A DNA stretch of 64,000 bases from an uncultured bacterium (GCA_900549855.1 URPS01000006.1:1-64000), one strand, 5' to 3'; shown: positions 42,542 to 51,859, numbered from the stretch's first letter. Notes: generated by a model not told the origin, from the sequence alone. Numbers and translations: made by a program.

Positions 42542-44188
42542 TTGTTTGTGCTGGATAAACAAAACGGATTTACGTTATCAGAAATTTTGATAACACTGGT
42601 GATATTGGGGTTTATAGGTGCTCTTGGTGTTCCGATGCTTGCGCAGCAAAAGGTTAAAAAACCAGTTGAGATTAAGACAATGCACGGGACAATGGAGTGC
42701 TTTTGGCAAGATAATCGGCTAATGCAGTTTACATCTAATAATACTGATAATACCGCTGGAGAGCTCAAGGATGTAACATCAGAAGGAGCTTGTTATTTTT
42801 CAGCTCCGAGCGCAAATATGTTTTTGTTGCAGGCTATTGGTGCAGGCGGCGGTGGTGCTGTTGGTTTATCAGGTATTCCAACTTATGTAAATGATAAGAA
42901 AGAGGTTTTCGGCTCTATTCCTACAGGTACTGATTTTTTGGCTGCGATTTCAGATACGGAGAAGGTTCCGAATTGGGTAAGAGAAGAATGGAGTAAATTA
43001 CCTTGGAAAACAGATAAATCTTTGTGGGTTAGGTATACGCTGGAATCTCCTTTGGGTAGTTCCGGTGCAGGAGATTGTCAACCGGTGAGAATAGATGTAG
43101 ATAGTGATAACAACTACAATGATTGTTCCATGTCTTGTGCTGTTCATATTGAAGATTGTCCGCCAAATTGTATAAAAAAATATCCAGCAAATGGCGGAAA
43201 TTCTGGTAATGGTGCAAAATTTTTTGTGCGTAGCCCACTAGAATATTATGTAGACGGAATAAAAGATAATGTAAGTTTTGTTACATCTGCCGAGGAAACA
43301 ACATTAAGAATTGGTGAGAAATATTTAACGTTAAAACCTTCAGGAAACGGTGGTAATGGTAAGGTAACGATTAATTATTTGGATATAAAAACTGAAAATG
43401 GACAGAATGGTAAAGATTTTGATGTTAATAGCAGCGATTTCTTTTCATTATCGAATATGGATATAATAGGCAAGCAGAGGTTGACGAATTCTCAAAAGGG
43501 TGGAATTGGTTGTCAAAGTCCAAATAAAGGAGCTGTATCCGGTAATATAAAACTGGAGTCACCTAAGTCTATAAATTATTACACAGAAGCATTGGCAATA
43601 AGGGCGAAATTTGGTCTAGCCGGTATAAGTGGGCAAAATGAAACAAAAATTTTAGAAAAACTACCTGTTGGTACTGAATTGAAACTTGTTCCGGCAAAAA
43701 ACAATAAAGAAGGTGCCGCTTGTAGAGATGGTTACAGCGCAAATTGTTCAGATGTTTATATACAAGATAAAGGAACCGGAGAATGGAAAATTTTTACGGC
43801 AGCTAAATCCGGTAGTGATAGTACTGGTGGATGGAGTGAAAGAATTGCTATAGATAAAAATGATTTGCCGTTCCCAAAAGCGTATTATCCTGATGGATTT
43901 TTATCAAAATCTCCGGAAATTACGTTGTCATCTAGTAAAGGATATACAAGTTATCTTGCAATGAATAATATTATCCCAGGACGTTCTGGAGAGGGGGCGC
44001 ACCCTATAATTACGCATGTTACTGGTAATGCAGTGCACCGAATTTATAACAGAGTTGTTGGAACAGAAGCACTGCAACCTATTTCATCCAGTGACGCAAC
44101 TTGCTTTGATGGTTCAAGTAGTACTACTGGATATTGTGGTTCCGGAAACACAAAAGGAGCAGCAGGAGCAGTGATAGTATCTTGGTAA
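42542..44188 (+). CDS. Giant prepilin-like protein with glycine-rich body (first of operon)
   Basis: This 548-aa protein has a type IV prepilin signal NG/FTLSEILITLVILGFIGAL (cleavage after Gly, Glu at +5) at the N-terminus. The pilin helix is followed by HGTMECFWQDN, then CYFSAPSANMFLLQAIGAGG, the opening strand of a glycine-rich beta domain. The body is Gly/Asn/Ser-rich with paired Cys. The end is GNTKGAAGAVIVSW. The start is TTG (42542) 5 nt after AGGAG, or GTG at 42548. Pilins are usually 130-200 aa, so this is a pilin stem carrying a large extra domain, perhaps a minor-pilin adhesin. Confidence 0.8.
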   Translation: MFVLDKQNGFTLSEILITLVILGFIGALGVPMLAQQKVKKPVEIKTMHGTMECFWQDNRLMQFTSNNTDNTAGELKDVTSEGACYFSAPSANMFLLQAIGAGGGGAVGLSGIPTYVNDKKEVFGSIPTGTDFLAAISDTEKVPNWVREEWSKLPWKTDKSLWVRYTLESPLGSSGAGDCQPVRIDVDSDNNYNDCSMSCAVHIEDCPPNCIKKYPANGGNSGNGAKFFVRSPLEYYVDGIKDNVSFVTSAEETTLRIGEKYLTLKPSGNGGNGKVTINYLDIKTENGQNGKDFDVNSSDFFSLSNMDIIGKQRLTNSQKGGIGCQSPNKGAVSGNIKLESPKSINYYTEALAIRAKFGLAGISGQNETKILEKLPVGTELKLVPAKNNKEGAACRDGYSANCSDVYIQDKGTGEWKIFTAAKSGSDSTGGWSERIAIDKNDLPFPKAYYPDGFLSKSPEITLSSSKGYTSYLAMNNIIPGRSGEGAHPIITHVTGNAVHRIYNRVVGTEALQPISSSDATCFDGSSSTTGYCGSGNTKGAAGAVIVSW

Positions 44189-44207
44189 TAGAAATTGAAG
44201 GTTTAAA

Positions 44208-46226
44208 ATGTATAAAAACAATTTAAAAAAGGGGTTTACTTTAATAGAGCTGATGGTATTTTTTATATTTATTTCTTTGATACTTGCAGCTGCAACTCCA
44301 ATAATAACAAAACGTGTGAAAAATATTCCACTAAAAATGAACCACGGAAAATTTATTTGTTATGGCAATGGCAGGTATGAATACTACAATTCTTCACGTC
44401 TTGTTTCTTCTGATATGGGATGTAAATTTAATCCACCTAAGCGTGCTGCTTTATATAAAATAGAACTAATTGGTGCCGGAGCAGGAGGTTTTAATCATAT
44501 TGTTCGTCCGAATGAATATATGGAAACACAGGACTATAGTTTTGAGTTATCACAAGCAAACTACGCCTGTAATGTTAGTGGAAAGGGTGTAACTTGTCCT
44601 CCGGATGCGTTATTAAGAGCACTCTTAAAAGGCGCAAGATTTACTTATGCAATAGCAACTACTTCCGCAACATCAGGCGGGAGAGTAGAGGATTCTTTTA
44701 CACCGATTAAGTATCCTACCATAATAAGCGGTGTGGATTGCTGGTCGCCAAAGTCTTATACTTGTACTAAAACTCATAAAGTAAAAAAAGATACCGGCAA
44801 TCGTGATGTGAATGGGAATATTATATACGAAGAAGTTGAGGAAGAGTATCAAACAGTTTGTTATACTACGCAAGAAGAAGATAAAGCAACCAATTTGTAT
44901 AAATGTTCGACTGTAAATGCAGATTTGAGTTCGGTGGCAAGTAGTATTACTTCAAAAAAGGAGTGTTCTAATCTTGATTGGTGTCATAATATTGCAAACG
45001 AATATTTTATTTCTCCATATAAAAGTCATCCTTATATAATAAAATATAATGCAAAAATTAGCTCTTTTGGTAACCCTGGGGAGGAGGTTTGGGCTTATGG
45101 TTCAAGTGGTGGTAGTGGTACTGGGCTATATTTAACCGGCTTTATTGATTTTTGTAATCATACCGGAATTAAAGGAAATGCTTGTCCGAATGGAAATTTG
45201 CAAGACAGCCGATATGTAGTTGATAGTGAAGTAAGAGATTATTTGAGTCGATTGTTTACTTCATATTATACATCAGGAACTGTTTCGAGTGCTGGAAGTT
45301 GTGACGGTTGGGGATTTAAGTTAATGAAACCTCATAATTATTCCTATCCGGCAGGTGTTTCACACGGTACCAGCGGTAGTGATGTTTTGCACTACGATGC
45401 AATAAAAGCGTGGGGTGCTTGTACAACAAATGGACGTACTCAAAATGATTTGCCGACCGGTGGTCAGGGTGGATGGATTAAGAATGACTGGACAGGACAT
45501 CAAATTTCAGGAACCTTTTCCAATATGACTCCAATAAGAGGGCGAAATGCGGCTGCTGTAAGCAGTGGAATCGTAAATGGTCCATATTATGTTCGTGTTG
45601 GTAACGCAACGACATCAATACCAAGCGTTAGCGTTCATACAGAAATTAATTCCAGACATCATTCTGTCGGTAATGGTGGCGGGAGCGCAGCTGTACCAAC
45701 TGTCAGATATGTAACAAGCTTGGATAAAGATTGCGTATTCAATATTTCTGGTGGAGGGCCAGCAATTGATTCTTCAATTTCCGAATCAGCAATTCGTTCA
45801 TTAGAAAAATCTTTGAATACAACTTTGACCTGCAATAAAGGTACTTTAAAACTTACGGCAAAAGGTGGAAAGTATGATACAGGAGTATTAAATAAAGATT
45901 ATAGCGGATTTGCAAATCTCACTCCAAAAGGGGAGCCAAGGAGCTTGAGCCCTTACGTAACTGTTGTAAACGGAGGAACAAGCCCATATTCTCCAGACAC
46001 TGTTTTTGGCAAATTCGGAATAAAAAAATCTTTGGGTGCAGGTGGAAGAGGAAATAGTATAACAGATAATTGTGTCAGACCTTATGGTGAATATATTCTA
46101 AAACGTTTACCGGATGGGTATTCAATAAACAAAGCCATTGACGGAGTTGCTTGTGATGAGGCAACACAAGTTTCTATTTCTCCTGCGGAAAGCGGTAGTA
46201 TGGGTGCAATAATTATTTCTTGGTAG
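44208..46226 (+). CDS. Giant prepilin-like protein with glycine-rich body (second of operon)
   Basis: This 672-aa protein has the prepilin signal KKG/FTLIELMVFFIFISLILAA with Glu at +5. The same plan as its neighbour follows: HGKFICYGNGRYEYYN, then CKFNPPKRAALYKIELIGAG, a long Cys-containing Gly/Ser/Tyr-rich body, and the ending ESGSMGAIIISW. It starts 19 bp after the first gene. Sequence similarity to the neighbour is clear only at the two ends and the opening beta strand. Its stop is 4 bp from convergent miaA. Confidence 0.8.
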   Translation: MYKNNLKKGFTLIELMVFFIFISLILAAATPIITKRVKNIPLKMNHGKFICYGNGRYEYYNSSRLVSSDMGCKFNPPKRAALYKIELIGAGAGGFNHIVRPNEYMETQDYSFELSQANYACNVSGKGVTCPPDALLRALLKGARFTYAIATTSATSGGRVEDSFTPIKYPTIISGVDCWSPKSYTCTKTHKVKKDTGNRDVNGNIIYEEVEEEYQTVCYTTQEEDKATNLYKCSTVNADLSSVASSITSKKECSNLDWCHNIANEYFISPYKSHPYIIKYNAKISSFGNPGEEVWAYGSSGGSGTGLYLTGFIDFCNHTGIKGNACPNGNLQDSRYVVDSEVRDYLSRLFTSYYTSGTVSSAGSCDGWGFKLMKPHNYSYPAGVSHGTSGSDVLHYDAIKAWGACTTNGRTQNDLPTGGQGGWIKNDWTGHQISGTFSNMTPIRGRNAAAVSSGIVNGPYYVRVGNATTSIPSVSVHTEINSRHHSVGNGGGSAAVPTVRYVTSLDKDCVFNISGGGPAIDSSISESAIRSLEKSLNTTLTCNKGTLKLTAKGGKYDTGVLNKDYSGFANLTPKGEPRSLSPYVTVVNGGTSPYSPDTVFGKFGIKKSLGAGGRGNSITDNCVRPYGEYILKRLPDGYSINKAIDGVACDEATQVSISPAESGSMGAIIISW

Positions 46227-46230
46227 AAAT

Positions 46231-47079
46231 CTAAATAGTAATTTCTAACTCCGGATTTTTGCGGAACCAAGTGAGTTGACGTTTGGCATAATTTCTGGAA
46301 TGCTGTTTGAGTTTATCCAAAGCCTCATCTAAGGTTGCTTCACCGTCTAAATAGGTCAAGATTTCTTGATATCCTATTGTGCAAATAAAATTCTTGATTC
46401 TTCCGTGTTTTTTTAGCAAAAATTTTGTTTCATCAATCAGACCTTGTTCTACCATAATGTCGACACGTTTGTTTATTCTGTTATAAAGCCATTCTCTGGA
46501 TTCCATTTTTGGAATTTTCCACTCTACATCAAATTCCGGTTCTTTTTCAATCTCCATTTCAGAAATCGGCTTATTTAAGAGTTTAATGACTTCCAAAGCT
46601 CTTACAATTCTGCGTTTGTTTGAATCAAAAAGACGTTCATATGTGATTTTGTCCAGTTGTTTTAATTCTTCAAGCAACTCTTCTTTTTCTTTTTTATCAA
46701 GTTCAGCACGTAATTCATAGTTTGCCTCTACTCTTGGCAGGTTGTAATTCTCTAAAAGAATTCTGACATACAAACCTGTTCCGCCAACAACAATAGGAGT
46801 TTTGCCTTTTGATATGATTTCATAGATAGCTTTTTTTGCGTCGTCGTGATAATTCCCGACAGAATAATCGAATTCCGGTTCTACAATATCAATAAGATAA
46901 TGCGGAATTCCTTCTCGTTCTTCTAATGTTGGTTTAGCGGATGCTATATCAAACCCTTTGTAAACAAGTCTGGAGTCCGCAGAAACAATCTCGCCGTTAA
47001 TCTTTTTAGCGAGTTCAGTAGACATAGCGGTCTTGCCGCTTGCCGTCGGTCCGACAATTGCAATAACTTTAGGTTTCAT
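46231..47079 (-). CDS. miaA: tRNA dimethylallyltransferase
   Basis: MiaA adds dimethylallyl to A37 of tRNAs reading U-starting codons. The P-loop is AIVGPTASGKTAMSTELAKK, followed by NGEIVSADSRLVYKGFDIAS, KPTLEEREGIPHYLIDIVEP and VVGGTGLYVRILLE. ICTIGYQEI and RQLTWFRKN close the family pattern. The 282-aa length is slightly short but complete. Confidence 0.95.
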   Translation of the reverse strand: MKPKVIAIVGPTASGKTAMSTELAKKINGEIVSADSRLVYKGFDIASAKPTLEEREGIPHYLIDIVEPEFDYSVGNYHDDAKKAIYEIISKGKTPIVVGGTGLYVRILLENYNLPRVEANYELRAELDKKEKEELLEELKQLDKITYERLFDSNKRRIVRALEVIKLLNKPISEMEIEKEPEFDVEWKIPKMESREWLYNRINKRVDIMVEQGLIDETKFLLKKHGRIKNFICTIGYQEILTYLDGEATLDEALDKLKQHSRNYAKRQLTWFRKNPELEITI

Positions 47080-47085
47080 AGTTAT

Positions 47086-47091
47086 ATTTTA
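47086..47091 (-). promoter_or_regulatory. -10 box of miaA, leaderless type
   Basis: TAAAAT on the minus strand lies 6 nt before the miaA ATG, without a ribosome site. Confidence 0.6.
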
Positions 47092-47109
47092 GCGTAAAAA
47101 TATATTTGC

Positions 47110-47412
47110 TTAAAATAAAAGATGATAATTCTGATACTCAGATAAGATTCTTAATATATGAATGGTTTTATTTTCAATCGTATAAATTATGCAATAGCCC
47201 CACTTAATTGTAAAAAATAAAATATCTTTATCGGTATATTCAGGTCTTTTTTTGCCAATATATGGGTAGTCTGAAATGTATACGAAGGTTTTCTTTATAA
47301 TATTGGCAAATTTAGAAGCTGCGTTTTTATTCTCAATTGCAATATAAGATACAATTGCTTCAATATCGTTTTTTGCTTCATTAGTAATTGTGATAGTCAA
47401 TTTATTTTTCAT
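47110..47412 (-). CDS. RelE/ParE-family toxin
   Basis: This 100-aa protein matches the RelE/ParE fold: ITNEAKNDIEAIVSYIAIEN (first helices), NIIKKTFVYISDYPYIGKKR (helix and loop with the usual P-x-x-G-K-x-R), and FFTIKWGYCIIYTIENKTIH followed by ILRILSEYQN (C-terminal strands). It overlaps the antitoxin gene by 11 bp. Such toxins attack gyrase (ParE) or ribosome-bound mRNA (RelE); which is not decidable here. Confidence 0.85.
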   Translation of the reverse strand: MKNKLTITITNEAKNDIEAIVSYIAIENKNAASKFANIIKKTFVYISDYPYIGKKRPEYTDKDILFFTIKWGYCIIYTIENKTIHILRILSEYQNYHLLF

Positions 47413-47653
47413 ACTTAGAAATTAGTTCATCCATAAATGTTAACGCATCAGAAACTCTGCCTGCTTTAACGTCGTCAAGTCCTTTTTGTATTTCAGCATT
47501 CATAATTTCTTTTTGTTTTCTTGCAATTGAAGTTTGTACAATAATTATTCCGATATTTGCATTAATTGCATCGCTTAATGTTTTGTATATTCCATTTGCA
47601 ACTTGATTTTGCAAGAAATTTTTCACATCAGGTGATAAAGATATGTTTTCCAT
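47402..47653 (-). CDS. ParD-type antitoxin
   Basis: This 83-aa protein has an N-terminal RHH-like segment (ISLSPDVKNFLQNQVANGIY) followed by a helical, charged tail (EIQKGLDDVKAGRVSDALTF), the usual ParD layout. It is the first gene of the pair and should bind its own promoter together with the toxin. The ribosome site is AAAGG. Confidence 0.8.
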   Translation of the reverse strand: MENISLSPDVKNFLQNQVANGIYKTLSDAINANIGIIIVQTSIARKQKEIMNAEIQKGLDDVKAGRVSDALTFMDELISKYEK

Positions 47654-47738
47654 TATTAAACCTTTTATTTACTAATATTCTATATTTTAGCAGATATTAT
47701 TGAGTTTTTCAATTAGTATCATTTATCACATTTTGTGT

Positions 47739-47744
47739 TATAAT
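47739..47744 (+). promoter_or_regulatory. Extended -10 box of the TPR-NHL gene, leaderless type
   Basis: TGT-TATAAT lies 6 nt before the ATG at 47751. It rules out an in-frame upstream start at 47700. Confidence 0.65.
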
Positions 47745-47750
47745 GTGCCT

Positions 47751-48581
47751 ATGTTTAAGAGAATATTAGCAACAATTTTATTATCAATGTCAATATCTGT
47801 TTTTGCGGCAGAAATTCCTATTGACGCTAAAATGGATTATAACCAAGGGATTGATTTCTATAAGCTCGGTATGTATGAACGTGCGATAGAATCTTTCCGT
47901 TCTGCGGTTAGAACTTATCCGGATTACACAGACGCTTATTACAATTTAGCGACAGTTTTAGAGTATTTGAAACAATACGCAGAAGCTTTATCTGTATACA
48001 AGCAGGTGTACTTAAGAAATCCAAATGATTATGAAGTTATTTACAAGCTTGCATTGATGAGCTCCAAGCTGGAAGATTATACCAAGTCTGCGGAATACTT
48101 AAAACTTATTCCACAATCAAGTAGTTACTATCAGCGTGGTCAAGAGTTAGCAGAATCAATTAAAATCTCAACAACTCTTCCTACTCCGCAAACTAATACT
48201 CCATCTAAGATTGCAACTCAATCAGGTGTTTATGAAAATATTTTAAGTCCAACCGGAATCACAACCGATAAATCAGGTAATATTTACGTTGCAACATTTT
48301 CAGATAATACAATCATAAAGATAACTCCGGATGGCAAGCGTCAAGTGTTTTTAAAAAGTGCTTTGATTAGCGGTCCAATCAGCCTTGCAGCGGACAGTGT
48401 CGGAAATATTTATGTATCAAACTATAATGCAAACAACGTAGTGAAAATTACTCCGATGGGAGTGGCAACTGTTCTTGTGTCAAAGCTTGATAAGCCTTAT
48501 GGTTTACACGTAGAAGGCAATATGTTATTCATAACTTGTCAAGGTTCTAATTCGATTTTAAGACAAAAAATTGAAAACTAG
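47751..48581 (+). CDS. Exported protein with TPR and NHL-type repeats
   Basis: This 276-aa protein has a signal peptide (MFKRILATILLSMSISVFAA, residues 1-20). Residues about 24-125 hold three TPR units (YNQGIDFYKLGMYERAIESF; YYNLATVLEYLKQYAEALSV). From residue 165, two or three NHL/beta-propeller-like units follow (SPTGITTDKSGNIYVATFSD; GPISLAADSVGNIYVSNYNA). It is probably periplasmic. A full propeller needs more blades, so it may oligomerise or be a partial fan. Confidence 0.8.
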   Translation: MFKRILATILLSMSISVFAAEIPIDAKMDYNQGIDFYKLGMYERAIESFRSAVRTYPDYTDAYYNLATVLEYLKQYAEALSVYKQVYLRNPNDYEVIYKLALMSSKLEDYTKSAEYLKLIPQSSSYYQRGQELAESIKISTTLPTPQTNTPSKIATQSGVYENILSPTGITTDKSGNIYVATFSDNTIIKITPDGKRQVFLKSALISGPISLAADSVGNIYVSNYNANNVVKITPMGVATVLVSKLDKPYGLHVEGNMLFITCQGSNSILRQKIEN

Positions 48582-48654
48582 TTTTTTTCTTATGTTGTGT
48601 GAAATATAAAAACTTTTTTGTTATATAATAATCAAGTAAAATAGGGAGAATTTA

Positions 48655-49449
48655 ATGCAGGAAGTTATAGAAAAAAAGTCGATTAAAAACATTGACTTTA
48701 ACTGCGATTTAGCGCAGGCATACGGTGTGTATAAAAATATTCAAGAATACGAATTGCTTGATTATGTAAGTTCAGTTAACGTTTCATGCGGATTTCACGC
48801 AGGTGATCCGGTAACAATAAAAGAAGCTATGCTTAAAGCAAAAGAGAAAAATGTTGCAATTGGTGCACATATTGGTTTTAATGATATTCAAGGGTTTGGT
48901 TACAGACCTGTAGAATTGAAAGAAGACGAATTGGAAGCACTCGTTGTTTATCAAGTCGGTGCGATTATGTCTTTTGCAAAAGCTTATGGTTTAAGTATAG
49001 AACATGTAAGACCTCACGGCGCTATGTATAAAATGGCTGGCGAAGATTTCACATTCTCTTGTGCAATAGCAAATGCTATAAAAAAATGTTCAGAATGGCT
49101 TGTATATTTTGCTCCGGCTGGTGATATTACTTCAAAAGTTGCAGATTATACAAATCTACAGGTTGCTCAGGAAATTTCTTTAGAAAAAACTTATAATGCA
49201 GATTTAAGTATTGACTATTCTGTTCCAGATAAAACAAATAATTATGATTTGATAAAAAGATTTCAACATCTTCTACATACTTCTCAAATTCGCAATAACT
49301 TGGGCGGTATGAGTTTTGTAGAAGTTGATACAATTCATTTTTCTAACAAATACAAAAATTCTTTGGAATTAATTCAGCAGGCAAGAAATTATATAACTCC
49401 TGCTCCGGTAAATTACATTAATGCAAAAGCATCAGGATGGGTGGATTAA
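48655..49449 (+). CDS. pxpA: 5-oxoprolinase subunit A (LamB/YcsF family)
   Basis: This 264-aa TIM-barrel-like protein has DFNCDLAQAYGVYKNIQEYE, SSVNVSCGFHAGDPVTIKEA, AIGAHIGFNDIQGFGYRPVE and EHVRPHGAMYKMAGED, the YcsF signatures. With PxpB and PxpC it cleaves 5-oxoproline to glutamate; those partners are not in the window. Its reading frame runs to within 3 bp of the yvcK start, suggesting co-transcription. The ribosome site is GGGAG. Confidence 0.9.
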   Translation: MQEVIEKKSIKNIDFNCDLAQAYGVYKNIQEYELLDYVSSVNVSCGFHAGDPVTIKEAMLKAKEKNVAIGAHIGFNDIQGFGYRPVELKEDELEALVVYQVGAIMSFAKAYGLSIEHVRPHGAMYKMAGEDFTFSCAIANAIKKCSEWLVYFAPAGDITSKVADYTNLQVAQEISLEKTYNADLSIDYSVPDKTNNYDLIKRFQHLLHTSQIRNNLGGMSFVEVDTIHFSNKYKNSLELIQQARNYITPAPVNYINAKASGWVD

Positions 49450-49451
49450 TT

Positions 49452-50762
49452 ATGGCTTTCAATTTTAAAGATAATGTAAAAGTTACAAAAGATGTTGGTT
49501 GGCTGCTTCCTGGGTTGGAAGTTAAAAGATGGTTTTTCTTAATCTTTTTAGGCTCAATAATGATTGTTTTAGGCTTTATGGTTTTGGCAAACGTCAGACC
49601 AATTTATCTGTCATTAGAACTTATAAGAAAAGCGGCTTTGATTTTACCTTCAAACTTTTTAGCTGCGGTATTTATTTTTATTGGTGCAGTAATATTCTTT
49701 AAGGGATGGCAAAAGACAACATTATCTATAATGGATATGGATAATTCTAAAGGAAATACTTCTATCTTAGAAAAATTGTATAGAAGAAGAAAACTTAACA
49801 AAGGTGCCAAAATCGTTGCAATTGGTGGCGGTACAGGTCTTTCAATGCTTCTTAGAGGTATAAAAAAATACACAAATAATATTACAGCAATCGTTACAGT
49901 TGGTGATGATGGCGGAAGTTCTGGTCGTTTAAGAGAAGAAATGGGTATTCTTCCACCAGGAGATATCAGAAACTGTATTGCAGCACTTGCTGATGATGAA
50001 GATATGATTACAGAACTTTTCCAATACAGATTCAAAAATGGTGAAGGATTGGAAGGTCATAGTTTTGGCAACTTGTTCTTAACTGCACTTTGTTCAATCA
50101 CAGGGGATATGTTTAGAGCGGTTAAAGAATCTTCTAACGTACTAAATATCCGTGGTGTGGTTCTTCCTGCAACATTGGATGATATGAAACTAGCGGCTAC
50201 TTTTGAAGACGGAAGTGTGGTTCATGGTGAATCAAATATTCCGGAGGCTCATGGTAAAATTAAACGTTTGTTTACTGAACCGGAACACTGTAAGGCATTA
50301 CCGGAAGCGATTGCAGCAATTCATGACGCAGATTTGATTATCTTAGGCCCTGGAAGTTTGTATACAAGTGTAATTCCAAACTTACTTGTTGACGGAATTG
50401 TGGAAGCAATTGAAAAATCACATGCAAAGAAGATTTATGTATGTAATATAATGACTCAACCGGGAGAAACTGATAATTATTCTGTCGCAAGTCACGTAAA
50501 TGCGCTGATTACTCATGCTAATGGCAAAAAAATTATTGATGCGGTATTGGTGAATGACAGTCTGCCTGATAATATTTCGGAAGGATATGCAAAAAGTGGT
50601 TCTATTCCTGTAAGATTGGATATGGAAAATATTGCACCAATCGGAATAGAAGTTGTTTCTCAAAAATTACTCCAAGAAAATAAACAAGGACTTGTAAGAC
50701 ACAGTTCTCATCGTGTCGCAAGAGCTGTTTATTATTGGTATAGAAGAGCGGCTAAAAGATAA
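49452..50762 (+). CDS. yvcK: YvcK/CofD-like protein with N-terminal membrane helices
   Basis: This 436-aa protein is counted from the ATG at 49452 (an in-frame ATG at 49437 overlaps pxpA). Two transmembrane helices (RWFFLIFLGSIMIVLGFMVL and FLAAVFIFIGAVIFFKG) precede the YvcK core: AIGGGTGLSMLLRGIKKYTN, VTVGDDGGSSGRLREEMGIL followed by PPGDIRNC, and LILGPGSLYTSVIPNLLVDG. YvcK binds UDP-GlcNAc and affects carbon use and cell shape. The membrane-anchored form differs from the soluble Bacillus protein. Confidence 0.9.
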   Translation: MAFNFKDNVKVTKDVGWLLPGLEVKRWFFLIFLGSIMIVLGFMVLANVRPIYLSLELIRKAALILPSNFLAAVFIFIGAVIFFKGWQKTTLSIMDMDNSKGNTSILEKLYRRRKLNKGAKIVAIGGGTGLSMLLRGIKKYTNNITAIVTVGDDGGSSGRLREEMGILPPGDIRNCIAALADDEDMITELFQYRFKNGEGLEGHSFGNLFLTALCSITGDMFRAVKESSNVLNIRGVVLPATLDDMKLAATFEDGSVVHGESNIPEAHGKIKRLFTEPEHCKALPEAIAAIHDADLIILGPGSLYTSVIPNLLVDGIVEAIEKSHAKKIYVCNIMTQPGETDNYSVASHVNALITHANGKKIIDAVLVNDSLPDNISEGYAKSGSIPVRLDMENIAPIGIEVVSQKLLQENKQGLVRHSSHRVARAVYYWYRRAAKR

Positions 50763-50776
50763 GTTGATGTATAGAG

Positions 50777-50823
50777 GCGAAGACGCTTAGAAGTTTTATG
50801 TAGCTAAGCGTCTTCGCTTTTTA
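50777..50823 (+). terminator. Strong terminator after yvcK
   Basis: Perfect 14-bp arms (50777-50790 and 50804-50817, GCGAAGACGCTTAG) have a 13-nt loop and a T-run. Confidence 0.85.
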
Positions 50824-50828
50824 TATCT

Positions 50829-50968
50829 CCCCCTCACCCGAATTTCTAAGTTTCGAACTGACGTTCTTAACTTGAAATTCTACCCTCTCCCACAAGGGGC
50901 GAGGGTAATCCAAAATAATCTACAAAGTTGTTTACGTACGTAGTACCTCTCACAAGGGGCGAGGGGGA
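50829..50968. repeat. Dispersed repeat copy, inverted relative to the one at 32.5 kb
   Basis: It reads CCTCACCCGAATTTCTAAG, GAAATTCTACCCTCTCCC, ACAAGGGGCGAGGG, AATCCAAAATAATC, TTTACGTACGTAGTACC and CACAAGGGGCGAGG. This is the reverse-complement order of 32539-32669. It lies between the yvcK terminator and panB. Confidence 0.75.
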
Positions 50969-50989
50969 AAGTGTTAATAAGGTGTAAAG

Positions 50990-51787
50990 ATGAAGACGGT
51001 TAATACATTTCAAAAATTAAAAGATAATAGCGAAAAAATTGCTATGCTTACGGCTTATGATTATTCAACGGCGCAAGTGCTGGAACAAGCTGATATTGAT
51101 GCAATTTTAGTTGGCGATTCGCTTGCGATGGTCGCATTGGGGTACAAAGATACTTATAATATTTCGATAGATGAGATGTTGATTTTTGTTCGTGCAGTTG
51201 CAAGAGGAGCGCAAAAGTCTTTTATCATTGGTGATATGCCGTTTATGAGCTATAACCTTTCTGTAGAACAAGGTTTAGAAAATGCTGCAAAAATGATTAA
51301 AGCCGGCGCATCCGGTGTAAAACTGGAAGGGTGTAACGAACATATTTTGCATTTGATTAAGCGTTGTGTAGAATCCGGAATTCCTGTTCTCGGTCATTTG
51401 GGCTTTACACCGCAATTGATGAACACAATTGGGGGACATAAGATTCAAGGTAAAACGAAAGACAAAGTGGAAGAAATTCTAAAAAGTGCTAAAAAATTAG
51501 AAGAGGCTGGATGTTTTGCGGTTGTTCTAGAACTTATGCCGGAAGAAAGTGCAAAATATATTACAGAAAATCTGAATATTCCAACTATTGGTATTGGTGC
51601 AGGAAAATATTGTTCGGGTCAAATTGTTGTTACGGACGATATATTGGGTAAGTTTACAGACTTTGCTCCAAAATTTGTTAAAAAGTATGCCGATTTACAT
51701 GATGTTGTTTTGAATGCAGCAGAAGAATATATTGGTGAGGTTAAAAACGAACTGTTCCCTTCTGAGAAGGAATCATTTTTTGCTTAA
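50990..51787 (+). CDS. panB: 3-methyl-2-oxobutanoate hydroxymethyltransferase
   Basis: PanB catalyses the first committed step of pantothenate synthesis. Landmarks are KIAMLTAYDYSTAQVLEQAD, DAILVGDSLAMVALGYKDT (metal Asp), GASGVKLEGCNEHI, LGHLGFTPQLMNTIGGHKIQ and IPTIGIGAGKYCSGQIVVTD. The 265-aa length is normal. It is followed by panC with its own promoter. Confidence 0.95.
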   Translation: MKTVNTFQKLKDNSEKIAMLTAYDYSTAQVLEQADIDAILVGDSLAMVALGYKDTYNISIDEMLIFVRAVARGAQKSFIIGDMPFMSYNLSVEQGLENAAKMIKAGASGVKLEGCNEHILHLIKRCVESGIPVLGHLGFTPQLMNTIGGHKIQGKTKDKVEEILKSAKKLEEAGCFAVVLELMPEESAKYITENLNIPTIGIGAGKYCSGQIVVTDDILGKFTDFAPKFVKKYADLHDVVLNAAEEYIGEVKNELFPSEKESFFA

Positions 51788-51831
51788 TGGGATATGTTGC
51801 AAATTGGATTTTTAAATTCAACAAAAATTTA

Positions 51832-51859
51832 TTGCACCTCAGCCTTATAGTGGTATAAT
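51832..51859 (+). promoter_or_regulatory. Promoter upstream of panC
   Basis: TTGCAC (51832-51837), a 16-bp spacer and TATAAT (51854-51859) predict an about 45-nt leader before the panC ATG at 51910. Confidence 0.6.

Noticed and set aside
47654..47738. Additional gene between the antitoxin and the TPR-NHL gene
   Set aside because: Only AT-rich promoter sequence is visible and no ORF with a ribosome site.
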